A stretch of 59,980 bases of DNA from Hyphomicrobiales bacterium (GTDB lineage Bacteria > Pseudomonadota > Alphaproteobacteria > Rhizobiales > Rhizobiaceae). Numbering within the stretch: position 1 is the stretch's first letter; each line of letters begins with the position of its first letter. Made by a program: the position numbers and the translations under genes. The notes under the pieces were generated by a model, which did no database searches, had not been told where the DNA came from, and saw only the letters and a list, made by a program, of their open reading frames with translations. Positions 36,685-45,650 of the stretch are shown here, piece after piece. The stretch is from NCBI GenBank assembly GCA_900468065.1, contig UBTA01000125.1, positions 1,338 through 61,317 on the forward strand, written 5' to 3'.

Positions 36685-37851
36685 ATGACCGCCGAAAGCA
36701 CGACATCATCACCGCAGGATCCAGTTCCATGGGCCGCCATGGCCGGCATCATCGCGACGGTTACGGTATTCGCCGTAGCGCAGGGGCTGACCTATCCGCT
36801 GCTCAGCTTGATTCTCGAGCGGCACGGAACCCCCTCCGGCCTGATCGGCGTGTCGGCGGCGATGACACCTTTGGGCTTCGCCGTATCGGCGCCGTTCATT
36901 CCGGTACTGGCGCGCAAAGGCGGCGGGGCGCGGCTGGCCATCCTGTGTTCGGTCCTTGCGGCAGCCACGCTTGCCGCAATTGCCGGGACGCAGAACGTCT
37001 GGGCCTGGATGCCGCTGCGTTTCCTGCTCGGCGTCTTTGCCAATCCGCTTTCCGTCATCAGCGAAACCTGGCTGATATCGATCACACCGGCCGCGCGCCG
37101 GGCCCGCATCATGGGCCTCTATTCGTCCCTCGTTTCGGGTGGCTTTGCCATCGGCCCGATTTCCCTCGGCCTGGCCGGCACGGAGGGTTGGGCGCCCTTC
37201 ATGGTCGGAATCCTCGCCTTCCTGCTGTGCGGGCTGATCGTGCTTGCGGTCGTGCCGCGATTGCCGAAACTCTCGTATGACGGCAAGGCAACATCCGTTG
37301 GCAGCTTTTTCGCCCTGGCGCCGCTGCTGCTGTTTGCGGTTTTCACCGCTGCCGCCTTCGAGCAGATCATGGTTTCCCTGTTTGCGGTCTATGGCGCAGC
37401 ACTTGGCAGCACCGAGGCGCAGATCGTTGCGCTCATCACCTGCTTCATCGCCGGAAATGCCATGCTGCAGGTTTTGCTCGGGCGCGTAGCCGAGACGTTT
37501 GGCGCGGCGCGAACCATGGTGATGTGCGCCCTGGCGTCGCTGGCTGGCTGTCTGTTGCTGCCGCTGGCCTTCGGTTCGTGGCTCGTCTGGCCGCTGGTTT
37601 TCAGCCTCGGCGGGGTCTCGTTCGGAATCTACACCCTGTCGCTGATCCGACTCGGCGAGCGTTTCACCGGCCAGGCCCTGATCGCCGGCAATGCGGCTTT
37701 TGCGGCGATGTGGGGTATCGGCGGCATCATCGGCTCGCCCACGGCAGGACTGGCCATGCAGCTCATCGGTCATCAGGGGCTACCATTCTCCCTCGGCCTG
37801 CTGTGCGGCGTACTGGCGCTGTTGCAGATCCGTGCGCAATGGCGGCGCTGA
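36685..37851 (+). CDS. MFS transporter
   Basis: A 388-residue protein with about 12 hydrophobic segments. The loop 2-3 motif is replaced by PVLARKGGGARLAILC, and the MFS-type SETWLISITPAARRARIMGL follows. This resembles the YcaD-type exporters; the substrate is unknown. It probably shares a transcript with the DUF1127 gene (10-base gap). Confidence 0.86.
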   Translation: MTAESTTSSPQDPVPWAAMAGIIATVTVFAVAQGLTYPLLSLILERHGTPSGLIGVSAAMTPLGFAVSAPFIPVLARKGGGARLAILCSVLAAATLAAIAGTQNVWAWMPLRFLLGVFANPLSVISETWLISITPAARRARIMGLYSSLVSGGFAIGPISLGLAGTEGWAPFMVGILAFLLCGLIVLAVVPRLPKLSYDGKATSVGSFFALAPLLLFAVFTAAAFEQIMVSLFAVYGAALGSTEAQIVALITCFIAGNAMLQVLLGRVAETFGAARTMVMCALASLAGCLLLPLAFGSWLVWPLVFSLGGVSFGIYTLSLIRLGERFTGQALIAGNAAFAAMWGIGGIIGSPTAGLAMQLIGHQGLPFSLGLLCGVLALLQIRAQWRR

Positions 37852-37884
37852 TCGTGCATCAACGGGCGGAGGCTGCTCCCGCTC

Positions 37885-38748
37885 CTACCGGGCAAACTTT
37901 CTCGCACCGGCGACGCAGAGGATGACGGCGGCGGTAACGGCCAGCATCGTCCAGCCCACCGGTTCATGCAACAGGGTTGCCGCCAGCGCCAGGCCGAAGA
38001 AGGGTTGCAGCAATTGCAACTGGCCGACAGCCGCGATGCCACCCTGAACAAGGCCGCGATACCAGAAGATGAAGCCGATCAGCATGCTGAACAGCGACAC
38101 ATAGGCAAGGCTCAGCCAGGCCGGCAGTGCAACGTTGGAGAACGTGTCCGGCATGAAGGCAATCGACAGCACGATCATCACCGGTAGCGACAGGACCAGC
38201 GCCCAGCAGATCACCTGCCAACCGCCCAGCGTGCGCGACAGCCTTGCCCCTTCGGCATAACCGAGCCCACAGACGATGATGGCGGCAAGCATCAATCCAT
38301 CACCGATGGGGGAAGCCGCTCCGTCCTGCACAAGCGCGAAACCGGCGACCAGCCCGCTGCCAAGCGTGGAGAATATCCAGAACGCCGGTTTTGGCCGCTC
38401 ACCGCCGCGCAATACGCCAAAAATTGCCGTCGCCAGCGGAAGCAGTCCGACGAAAACGATGGAATGCGCCGAGGTGACATGCTGGAGCGCCAATGCCGTC
38501 AAAAGCGGAAAGCCGACGACGACCCCGAGGGCGACGACGACCAGCGAGACGATATCGGTGCGCGAGGGGCGCTTCTGCCGGAAGGCGAGAAGCAGGCAAA
38601 GCGCCAGGAGGCCGGCAATCGCTGCGCGCGCCACCGTCAGGAACACCGGATCCAATTGCATCACCGCCACGCGGGTGGCCGGCAGCGAGCCGCTGAAGAT
38701 CACCACGCCGATCAATCCGTTGATCCATCCGCTCGCTATCCGGTCCAT
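37885..38748 (-). CDS. EamA-domain (DMT superfamily) transporter, divergent from the MocR gene
   Basis: A 287-residue protein with ten hydrophobic segments in two EamA repeats (WINGLIGVVIFSGSLPATRV opens the first). ATG 38748 is preferred over GTG 38754 because GGGA lies 7 bases upstream of the ATG. It is divergent from a MocR-type regulator with inverted repeats in the 83-base gap, which suggests it is the regulated transporter. The substrate is unknown; an amine or amino acid would fit the MocR family. Confidence 0.85.
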   Translation of the reverse strand: MDRIASGWINGLIGVVIFSGSLPATRVAVMQLDPVFLTVARAAIAGLLALCLLLAFRQKRPSRTDIVSLVVVALGVVVGFPLLTALALQHVTSAHSIVFVGLLPLATAIFGVLRGGERPKPAFWIFSTLGSGLVAGFALVQDGAASPIGDGLMLAAIIVCGLGYAEGARLSRTLGGWQVICWALVLSLPVMIVLSIAFMPDTFSNVALPAWLSLAYVSLFSMLIGFIFWYRGLVQGGIAAVGQLQLLQPFFGLALAATLLHEPVGWTMLAVTAAVILCVAGARKFAR

Positions 38749-38786
38749 TTTCACATCCCTTCGTTTCGTCCTTATCGGCGGCGGTG

Positions 38787-38830
38787 GCTGGCAAAGCCAG
38801 CAACAGTCATATACAGTTTGGCAAAACTGT
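38787..38830. promoter_or_regulatory. Candidate MocR operator: two inverted repeats in the divergent gap
   Basis: GCTGGC-AAA-GCCAGC (38787-38801) and ACAGTTT (38813-38819)-GGCA-AAACTGT (38824-38830) both lie between the EamA transporter and MocR genes. The second ends one base before ATG 38832. Binding here could control both directions. The assignment is by position only. Confidence 0.6.
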
Positions 38831-38831
38831 T

Positions 38832-40250
38832 ATGGTATCGGATCACTTACGGATGCGCGACGAAACGAAGAGTGGCACGCGGATCGCCACGGTGATCGCT
38901 GCTATCAAGCAGCGTATTGCCGGCCGCAGCCTGACTGCAGGCGACAGGCTGCCGTCGATCCGCGCGTTTGCACGAACCTTGCAGGTCTCCACATCCACCG
39001 TGGTTGAAGCCTATGACCGTCTTGCCGCCGAAGGCGTGATCCAGGCGCGTCCCGGCTCAGGATTCTACGTGGCAAGCCAGGCGGCACCGCTTGCCCTGTC
39101 GGAAATCGGGCCGAAACTGGACCGGGCGGTCGATCCCTTCTGGGTGTCGCGCCAGTCGCTGGATGCGGGAGGCGACGATCTCAAGCCGGGATGCGGCTGG
39201 CTTCCGCCCTCATGGCTGCCGGACGATGGCGTTCGCCGCGCCCTGCGGACTTTGTCGCGCGCCGAAAGTCCGTCGCTTGCCGACTACGGCACCCCGCTCG
39301 GCCTGCCGCCCTTGCGCCAGCTGATCGCCCGTCGGATGGGCGAGCACGGCATCGACGCATCGCCGGACCAGATCATGCTGACGGAATCGGGAACGCAGGC
39401 GCTCGATCTCATGTGCCGGTTTCTGCTCGAACCGGGCGATACGGTGCTTGTCGACGATCCCTGCTATTTCAATTTTCATGCGCTGCTGCGCGCTCACCGC
39501 GCCCGCATCGTCAGCGTTGCCTATACGCCCACCGGGCCTGATATCGAGCAATTCGCCAAGGTGTTGCAGGAGCACAAGCCGCGGCTCTACATCACCAATT
39601 CGGCCATTCACAACCCGACCGGGGCAACGCTCTCGCCGGTCACGGCGCACCGGGTGCTGAAACTGGCCGAACAGGCCGGGCTCACCATCATCGAGGACGA
39701 TATCTTCGCCGATTTCGAGCATGCCGCCGCGCCAAGGCTTGCCGCCTTCGACGGCCTTGACCGCGTCATCCATATCGGCAGCTTTTCCAAGACCCTGTCG
39801 GCATCGGCGCGCTGCGGCTTCATCGCCGCCCGGCCGGACTGGGTCGAGGGACTGATCGACCTGAAGATCGCCACCACATTCGGCGGCGGCCGCCTCACCG
39901 CCGAACTGGTGCTGAATGTGCTGCGCGACGGCAGCTACCGCAAGCATATGGAGGGACTGCGCCTGCGGCTCTCGCGCGCCATGGCGGATGTCAACGCCCG
40001 GCTGAAAAACCTCGGTATCGTGCCGTGGATCGAACCTCAAGCGGGGATGTTCCTGTGGAGCCGGCTGCCGGACGGGCTTGATTCGGCAGATATTGCCCGG
40101 GAAGCGCTGGCCGACAATATCGTTCTTGCCCCCGGCAACGTCTTCAGCCTGTCGCAATCGGCAACCAGTTTTCTGCGGTTCAATGTCTCGCAATCCCAGG
40201 ACGAGCGTGTCTTTGCAGCGCTGCGCAAGGCCATGGCGCTAAAGCGATAG
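38832..40250 (+). CDS. MocR-type regulator (GntR helix-turn-helix fused to aminotransferase-like domain)
   Basis: About 472 residues. A GntR-type winged helix (GDRLPSIRAFARTLQVSTST, then VVEAYDRLAAEGVIQARPGS, about 15-85) is fused to a class I aminotransferase fold that binds PLP: the lysine is in HIGSFSKTLSASARCGFI and the Asp region is IIEDDIFADFEH. MocR proteins sense amino acids or amines and regulate nearby genes. The start is uncertain: ATG 38832 or ATG 38853. Confidence 0.87.
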   Translation: MVSDHLRMRDETKSGTRIATVIAAIKQRIAGRSLTAGDRLPSIRAFARTLQVSTSTVVEAYDRLAAEGVIQARPGSGFYVASQAAPLALSEIGPKLDRAVDPFWVSRQSLDAGGDDLKPGCGWLPPSWLPDDGVRRALRTLSRAESPSLADYGTPLGLPPLRQLIARRMGEHGIDASPDQIMLTESGTQALDLMCRFLLEPGDTVLVDDPCYFNFHALLRAHRARIVSVAYTPTGPDIEQFAKVLQEHKPRLYITNSAIHNPTGATLSPVTAHRVLKLAEQAGLTIIEDDIFADFEHAAAPRLAAFDGLDRVIHIGSFSKTLSASARCGFIAARPDWVEGLIDLKIATTFGGGRLTAELVLNVLRDGSYRKHMEGLRLRLSRAMADVNARLKNLGIVPWIEPQAGMFLWSRLPDGLDSADIAREALADNIVLAPGNVFSLSQSATSFLRFNVSQSQDERVFAALRKAMALKR

Positions 40251-40355
40251 CCGCTGCGTGCAGGCACCAGACGAGCGCTCATCCACAAGCAAACTCTAAA
40301 ATTTTACCAAAACCTTTAAGCCACCGTTCAAATCGAGGCTTTAACTTTCCGTTCC

Positions 40356-40574
40356 ATGAAGAACGAAACCCAAAATGCCTTCCGGTTCCGGCGCGTCAAA
40401 TGGGGTGATCCCCGTCACGCGATGAACGCGTTGCGCAACAAAGAGCCGGTTTTTGTCGAAGAGACGCAGGCGTCAAGCCGCCTGTTCTGGGTTCTCGTCG
40501 TGCTTCTCGTGATTGCCGTTTTTGCCAGCATCGTCATCTTGGGCGGCCATCGCACCCTGCCGTTCTGGAGCTAA
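40356..40574 (+). CDS. Small single-pass membrane protein
   Basis: A 72-residue protein with a charged N-terminal part (RFRRVKWGDPRHAMNALRNK) and one hydrophobic segment near residues 44-64 (FWVLVVLLVIAVFASIVIL), so probably anchored with the N-terminus inside. I do not recognise a family. It has a likely upstream promoter region of about 100 AT-rich bases and ends 9 bases before the convergent GNAT gene. Confidence 0.6.
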   Translation: MKNETQNAFRFRRVKWGDPRHAMNALRNKEPVFVEETQASSRLFWVLVVLLVIAVFASIVILGGHRTLPFWS

Positions 40575-40583
40575 ACTCAGCTT

Positions 40584-41426
40584 TTATCCCAATTCGAAGG
40601 TCGTGATCCCGTAGATCTGCCCGAGTGGCAGATCCGGCACCGGACCGCGATACATCCGCGCCGTTTCGAACACCGGCTTCAGATTGTAGCGATCGCAGAG
40701 CGCCCGGGCTGCCGCGTTCGGCTCGGGGATATCGAGATAGACCTGGCCGCCGCCAACGCTGGTCACCAGCTTGCGGAAGATCAGATCGGCATTTGTCTCG
40801 CTGTCGGCGAACAGCGGGCCGATCTTGTGGCCTTCGCGGCAGGCGCGGATGGTGCCGTAGCCGGCAACCTCGGAATTGCGCAGCAGGGCGAAGCTTTCGC
40901 GCGTGTCCATGGCTTTGAGCCATTCGCGCAGGAAGGCATCCCGCCGGGCTGGATTGAACCGCGCATCATAATCGGCCAGCATCGGCACCAGCACGGGCGA
41001 GACCGAGACCAAGTCCGTGCCGGGCGGCTCGGTGCACTGGATCTCGCCGCCATAGCGGAAATTGGCGTGGGCATAGACAAAGCCCGACTTGCGGTAATTG
41101 TCCTGCTGGGACACCACGCCATCAAGCCCGACCGTGCGGCTACCCGCCTCCGCCAGTGCCCGTTGCCAAAGGGCCAGACCGATCCCCTGCCCGCGATAAT
41201 CCGGATGCGCCATGTAGAACCCGAGGAAGGCGTAGGTTTCGTCGTAACGCACCAACGACAGCGCCGCGGCCATAATACCATCCTCCTCGGCAATCCAGTA
41301 GCCGTCGGGATCTGTCGCCCAGAAGGCCGGCGCATCGTCGAGACCGGGATTCCAGCCCTCTCTGGCCGCCCAGTCGATCAGGACATCGAGATCGGCGCGG
41401 TCGGCTTTTCGGATGATCGGGGGCAT
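40584..41426 (-). CDS. GNAT-family N-acetyltransferase (two-domain)
   Basis: A 280-residue protein with a GNAT fold in the N-terminal half: YAFLGFYMAHPDYRGQGIGL holds the acetyl-CoA pyrophosphate-binding R-G-x-G-I/L motif. The C-terminal half resembles the YitH/HolE-type second acetyltransferase-like domain (ALLRNSEVAGYGTIRACREG). The substrate is unknown. ATG 41426 has an AGGAG site; the in-frame start at 41459 does not. Confidence 0.83.
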   Translation of the reverse strand: MPPIIRKADRADLDVLIDWAAREGWNPGLDDAPAFWATDPDGYWIAEEDGIMAAALSLVRYDETYAFLGFYMAHPDYRGQGIGLALWQRALAEAGSRTVGLDGVVSQQDNYRKSGFVYAHANFRYGGEIQCTEPPGTDLVSVSPVLVPMLADYDARFNPARRDAFLREWLKAMDTRESFALLRNSEVAGYGTIRACREGHKIGPLFADSETNADLIFRKLVTSVGGGQVYLDIPEPNAAARALCDRYNLKPVFETARMYRGPVPDLPLGQIYGITTFELG

Positions 41427-41603
41427 GGAGACTCCTGTTTGAAAATGCAGACTACCCAAATAGCGCAGCTTGGCTATTGTCCACCACCCGCAATGACGAT
41501 TGTCCGCTTGTCATCATCGACGGGCACCGACAGCCGCTTGCCCGGGATTGTCTTTCTGCTACAAAAGCCCACCACAAAAGTCATACAAATCGAGCAAAGC
41601 ACC

Positions 41604-42530
41604 ATGAGCCCCATCCATATCTCGATCGTCGGCGTCGGCAAGATCGTCCGCGACCAGCATCTTCCTTCCATCGCCAAGAATGCGGATTACAAGCTGATCG
41701 CCGCCGCAAGCCGCCACGGCGTGGTCGACGGCATCGACAATTTCAAATCGATCGAGGCGATGCTCGAAGCGGTTCCGGCCATTGATGCGGTCTCGCTCTG
41801 CATGCCGCCGCAATTCCGCTATGCGGCCGCCCGCACGGCGCTTGAAGCCGGCAAGCACGTATTCCTGGAAAAGCCGCCGGGCGCGACGCTGAGCGAAGTC
41901 GCCGACCTTCAGGCGCTGGCCGACGAAAAGGGCCTGTCGCTGTTTGCCAGCTGGCATTCGCGCTATGCGCCGGCCGTCGAAGCCGCCAAGGCTTTCCTCG
42001 CCTCCACCAAGATCAACGACGTCAAGGTGATCTGGAAGGAAGACGTGCGCCACTGGCATCCGAACCAGGACTGGATCTGGGCCGCCGGTGGCCTCGGCGT
42101 CTTCGATCCCGGCATCAACGCCCTGTCGATCGTCACCCATATCCTGCCGAACCCGCTGTTCATTACCTCGGCAACCCTGGAATTCCCGGAAAACCGCGAC
42201 GCCCCGATCGCCGCTTCGATCGTCTTCAGCGATGCCAACAATCTACCGGTTTCGGCCGAATTCGATTGGCGCCAGACCGGCCACCAGAGCTGGGACATCG
42301 TCGCCGAAACCGACGCCGGCATGATGGTCCTGGCCGAAGGTGGCGCCAAGCTGTCGATCGACGGCAAGCTGGTGCATGACGAGCCGGAGCAGGAATACCC
42401 GGCCCTCTACGCCCGCTTCGCCGAGATCATCAAGGCCAAGACTTCGGACGTCGATCTGGCGCCGCTCAGACACGTGGCCGATGCGTTCATGCTGGGGCGG
42501 CGCAAATTCGTGGATGCGTTCTTCGATTGA
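41604..42530 (+). CDS. Gfo/Idh/MocA-family sugar 1-dehydrogenase (L-arabinose/D-galactose type)
   Basis: A 308-residue NAD(P)-dependent dehydrogenase. The cofactor loop is VGVGKIVRDQHLPSI and the Gfo/Idh EKP motif is in HVFLEKPPGATL. The catalytic segment WKEDVRHWHPNQDWIW and GGLGVFDPGINALSIVTHIL closely resemble L-arabinose 1-dehydrogenase of Azospirillum and galactose 1-dehydrogenases, which feed oxidative sugar pathways. This assignment rests on recalled family sequences. No lactonase or dehydratase is adjacent. Confidence 0.85.
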   Translation: MSPIHISIVGVGKIVRDQHLPSIAKNADYKLIAAASRHGVVDGIDNFKSIEAMLEAVPAIDAVSLCMPPQFRYAAARTALEAGKHVFLEKPPGATLSEVADLQALADEKGLSLFASWHSRYAPAVEAAKAFLASTKINDVKVIWKEDVRHWHPNQDWIWAAGGLGVFDPGINALSIVTHILPNPLFITSATLEFPENRDAPIAASIVFSDANNLPVSAEFDWRQTGHQSWDIVAETDAGMMVLAEGGAKLSIDGKLVHDEPEQEYPALYARFAEIIKAKTSDVDLAPLRHVADAFMLGRRKFVDAFFD

Positions 42531-42588
42531 CGAACAGCAGATTGCCTTCTGTACTTGGACGATACATTTGTAACACATCCCGGAAAGG

Positions 42589-42605
42589 TTGAGTCGACGA
42601 CTCAA
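42589..42605. promoter_or_regulatory. Perfect palindrome upstream of the DUF4160/DUF2442 pair
   Basis: TTGAGTC (42589-42595), GAC, GACTCAA (42599-42605): 7-bp perfect arms, 41 bases before the DUF4160 start. It is positioned as an operator for autoregulation of the pair. No good -35/-10 pair could be fixed next to it. Confidence 0.6.
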
Positions 42606-42646
42606 AGCATGCCGCCTTGAAATACCCAAGCTCTTAGGTTATTTTG

Positions 42647-42874
42647 ATGGTCACGATTTTACGTCAGGATGGTATGCGCTTCGTTATCTATACGGCAGAC
42701 CATGAACCGCCACATGCGCATGTTCTTGGTAGTGGCGAAGCGAGGATCGACATTGTTACCCTTAAAGTCATTACCCAGGGTGGCATGTCAGATAGGGATG
42801 TCCGCCGAGCCGTTGATGCCATCGAAGCGAACCAGACGTTATTTTTGGATACCTGGAGAAAATATCATGGCTGA
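42647..42874 (+). CDS. DUF4160-domain protein, first gene of a putative two-gene module
   Basis: A 75-residue protein. The DUF4160 hallmarks are visible: FVIYTADHEPPHAHV (E-P-P-H-x-H) and the following short beta strands, then a helix DRDVRRAVDAIEANQTLFLD. ATG 42647 is taken; the TTG one codon earlier is less likely. It overlaps the DUF2442 gene by eight bases. DUF4160 and DUF2442 genes are often paired and have been suspected to be toxin-antitoxin-like, but the function is not established. Confidence 0.78.
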   Translation: MVTILRQDGMRFVIYTADHEPPHAHVLGSGEARIDIVTLKVITQGGMSDRDVRRAVDAIEANQTLFLDTWRKYHG

Positions 42875-43271
42875 TGTCAGCGATGCGGAGCTCGCTCAAG
42901 CAAAGTTGCGCTGGGAGGTCGAACGCGCCGAGCGGCCAATCCCCGCTTCGGTGCGTTTCGACAGCGCGTCTGAGCGCATGATCGTTGATTTTACCAACGG
43001 TGCGTCGTTTATCTTCCCTGCCCGCGCAGTCGAGGGACTGGAACATGCAACCACAGTGCAGCTTGCTGAAGTCGAACTTCTTGGCGAAACTGGACTCCAC
43101 TGGGAGAGCCTCAATCTCGACTATACCATTGCAGGCTTGATGAACGGCGTGTTTGGGACGAAGATTTTTATGGATTCACAGCGCCGAGGAGGGCAATCTC
43201 GCTCTGCGGCCAAAATAGCCGCGAGCCGGGCAAATGGTGCCAAGGGCGGACGACCGAAGAAATGGGTTTGA
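42867..43271 (+). CDS. DUF2442-domain protein with basic C-terminal tail
   Basis: A 134-residue protein. The DUF2442 core is at about 25-100 (VRFDSASERMIVDFTNGASF; LHWESLNLDYTIAGLMNGVF). The C-terminal 30 residues are basic and Gly-rich (SRANGAKGGRPKKW), like an AT-hook, so DNA binding is plausible. It overlaps the DUF4160 gene by eight bases, giving translational coupling, and could be the regulatory partner. GC content looks lower than in neighbouring genes. Confidence 0.75.
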   Translation: MADVSDAELAQAKLRWEVERAERPIPASVRFDSASERMIVDFTNGASFIFPARAVEGLEHATTVQLAEVELLGETGLHWESLNLDYTIAGLMNGVFGTKIFMDSQRRGGQSRSAAKIAASRANGAKGGRPKKWV

Positions 43272-43373
43272 AGGGGCTTTGAAAATCCGCGGCCGCCTTC
43301 ACCGCACATTGCGCGGGGCACTGCATCTAAATGCGAAAGTGAATGTAGCCTCTTTCCCCGGCGACAGTGAGCA

Positions 43374-43835
43374 TCACGCCTTCTTCACCCAGCGCCCGTC
43401 CTGATTCTGCTGCCAATAGGTCAGCGCATGTCCCTCACCCTTCAGCACCTTCCAGTGCGCCCGAGCGCCCTCCAGCTGCGCCTGGTCATAGCCATCGAAC
43501 ATGAACACCACCCGTTCATAACCGCTGACCGGCGGCGGTACCGCGCCGTCGATGATGAAGCGGACGGTGGCGTTGTTGTCATTGCCCTCGCCCGCGGTCA
43601 AAAGAATCGGCTGGTCGCCGGAAAACTCCGTCGCATCGGTGCCATGCGGCAGAAAGCTGTCGTCGCGATAGGTCCAGAGATGGTTGTCGAGCATGTCGCG
43701 CCGCTCGTCCCCAACCGTCTGGACGACGACGCGCCAGCCACGTTCGACACAGCGGTCGAGCAGCGGCGGCAGCGCGTCTTCGAGCTTGGATTCGGTCAGG
43801 TGGTAGAACAGGATTTCCGTCACGTCTTCGGTCAA
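43374..43835 (-). CDS. holC: DNA polymerase III subunit chi
   Basis: A 153-residue protein of the HolC family ([53 protein letters not shown]). Chi links the clamp loader to single-stranded DNA-binding protein. Its start overlaps the pepA stop (ATGA), a conserved pepA-holC pairing. Confidence 0.93.
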   Translation of the reverse strand: MTEDVTEILFYHLTESKLEDALPPLLDRCVERGWRVVVQTVGDERRDMLDNHLWTYRDDSFLPHGTDATEFSGDQPILLTAGEGNDNNATVRFIIDGAVPPPVSGYERVVFMFDGYDQAQLEGARAHWKVLKGEGHALTYWQQNQDGRWVKKA

Positions 43836-45328
43836 TTCTCGTAGTTGGCGCGGACGAGTTCATCCAGCAAGCGCACGCCAAAACCGGAGGCCCAGGACTG
43901 GTTGATCTCATCGGTCGGCGAGCCCATCGCGGTGCCGGCGATATCCAGATGCGCCCAGGGCGTATCCTTGACGAAGCGTTTCAGGAACTGCGCGGCGGTG
44001 ATCGAGCCGGCATAACGGCCGCCGGTGTTCTTCATATCGGCAAACTTGCTGTCGATCATCTTGTCATATTCCTTGCCGAGCGGCAGGCGCCACAGGCGTT
44101 CCTGCGTCGTCAGCCCGGCAGCCGTCAGCTGACCGGCCAGCTTGTCGTCATTGGTGAACAGGCCGGCGTGATGGCTGCCGAGCGCCACCATGACGGCGCC
44201 GGTCAGGGTCGCAAGGTTGATCATGAACTGCGGCTTGAAGCGATCGTTGCAATACCAGAGCGCGTCACACAGCACGAGCCGGCCTTCCGCATCGGTGTTG
44301 ATGATTTCAATGGTCTGGCCGGACATCGAGGTGACAATATCGCCCGGACGCTGGGCGTTGCCGTCGGGCATGTTTTCCACAAGGCCGATGATCCCGACGA
44401 CATTCGCCTTGGCCTTGCGGGTTGCGAGCACGTGCATCAGGCCGGTGACGGCGGCTGCACCGCCCATGTCGCCCTTCATCTCCTCCATGCCGGCGCCCGG
44501 CTTGATCGAGATGCCGCCGCTGTCGAACACCACGCCCTTGCCGACGAAGGCGACCGGCCGGTCCTTCGGCTTGCCGCCCTTCCACTGCATGATCGCCAGG
44601 CGCGGCGGCCGCACCGACCCCTGTGCCACGCCAAGCAGGGCGCCCATGCCGAGCTTCTTCATTTCCCGTTCGGTGAGGATTTCGACTTCGACGCCGAGCT
44701 TTTCCAGCTCCTTCGCCTTGGCCGCGAATTCGACAGGGCCGAGAATGTTGGCGGGTTCGTTGACGAGGTCACGGGCAATGAAAACGCCTTCGGCGATCGC
44801 CTGCGAATGGGTGGCCGCCTTCTTGGCGGCGATGACCGCGCCCGTGACGATGGTCACCTTGACCGGCTTGGGTGGGCCCTTCTGATCGTCATCGTCCTTC
44901 TTCGTCGTCTTGTAGGTGTCGAAGCTGTAGGCATTCATTTCCATGCCGAGGGCGAAATCGGCGGCAGCCTTGCCGGAAACCTCAAGGCCGGGCGCATCGA
45001 GAAAAATCGCGACCTTTTCGGCACCACGAACTTTGGATGCCGCAGCGCCGCCAGCCTTCAGCCAGTCATGCGCCGTCAGATCGGCGCCATCGCCGATGCC
45101 GAGCACCAGAATACGATCGACGGGCGCGCCCTGCGGTGCAACGATATCGAGGGCGCGTAGCGACTTTGCCTTGAATTTGGCGATACGCGCTGCCTTTGCA
45201 ATAATTCCATCCGGATCGGCTTCCGCAGCCCCTGCCGCCTCTTTTCCGTCAAGAGTCTTGAGCAGGATCGCCAGACCGCCGGACAGGCGGGCTGATTTGC
45301 TGAAACCGATTTCGAATTTCATTGACAT
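43832..45328 (-). CDS. pepA: Leucyl aminopeptidase (M17 family)
   Basis: A 498-residue cytoplasmic metallo-aminopeptidase. The M17 signature [14 protein letters not shown] with the metal ligands is present, as are [20 protein letters not shown] and [13 protein letters not shown]. It removes N-terminal residues from peptides. The start ATG 45328 has a GGAG site 7 bases upstream; an ATG two codons later is also possible. It is cotranscribed with holC. Confidence 0.95.
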   Translation of the reverse strand: MSMKFEIGFSKSARLSGGLAILLKTLDGKEAAGAAEADPDGIIAKAARIAKFKAKSLRALDIVAPQGAPVDRILVLGIGDGADLTAHDWLKAGGAAASKVRGAEKVAIFLDAPGLEVSGKAAADFALGMEMNAYSFDTYKTTKKDDDDQKGPPKPVKVTIVTGAVIAAKKAATHSQAIAEGVFIARDLVNEPANILGPVEFAAKAKELEKLGVEVEILTEREMKKLGMGALLGVAQGSVRPPRLAIMQWKGGKPKDRPVAFVGKGVVFDSGGISIKPGAGMEEMKGDMGGAAAVTGLMHVLATRKAKANVVGIIGLVENMPDGNAQRPGDIVTSMSGQTIEIINTDAEGRLVLCDALWYCNDRFKPQFMINLATLTGAVMVALGSHHAGLFTNDDKLAGQLTAAGLTTQERLWRLPLGKEYDKMIDSKFADMKNTGGRYAGSITAAQFLKRFVKDTPWAHLDIAGTAMGSPTDEINQSWASGFGVRLLDELVRANYEN

Positions 45329-45650
45329 GAAGAGACTCCAGAATGGCCTTGCGCAGATGCCGGCATGTTACATGGCGGTTACAGTGGCAAACATTCGCCA
45401 TCAACCGCAAGCCCGAAACAGGTTCGTGCACCGTTCTTGGTTTTGATGGCCTTGGCAAGCCGCACCGGCGCGTTTACATGCTGTTAACTATCATTCTTTG
45501 CCAAGCCTTAGCCCTGCCCTTTTACAATTTGATTGTCGTGAAAAACTTGCAAACCGTTTCAAACAGCGCAATACGGGCAAAGGGAACGGCCGGAGACCTA
45601 TCGGTGGCGCTTGGCTGCTCATGCGGCAGGAAGATGAGCCGGAACACAGC
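45329..45650. other. Divergent regulatory region between pepA and lptF
   Basis: A 322-base non-coding stretch. It includes the long-range inverted pair TTGGCAA (45451-45457 area) and TTGCCAA (45497 area), and an AT-rich part around 45520-45570 that probably holds the lptF promoter. No specific operator or ORF is supported. Confidence 0.4.

Noticed and set aside
43949-45160. Plus-strand open frame of 403 codons
   Set aside because: Antisense shadow of pepA, whose M17 signature is intact.
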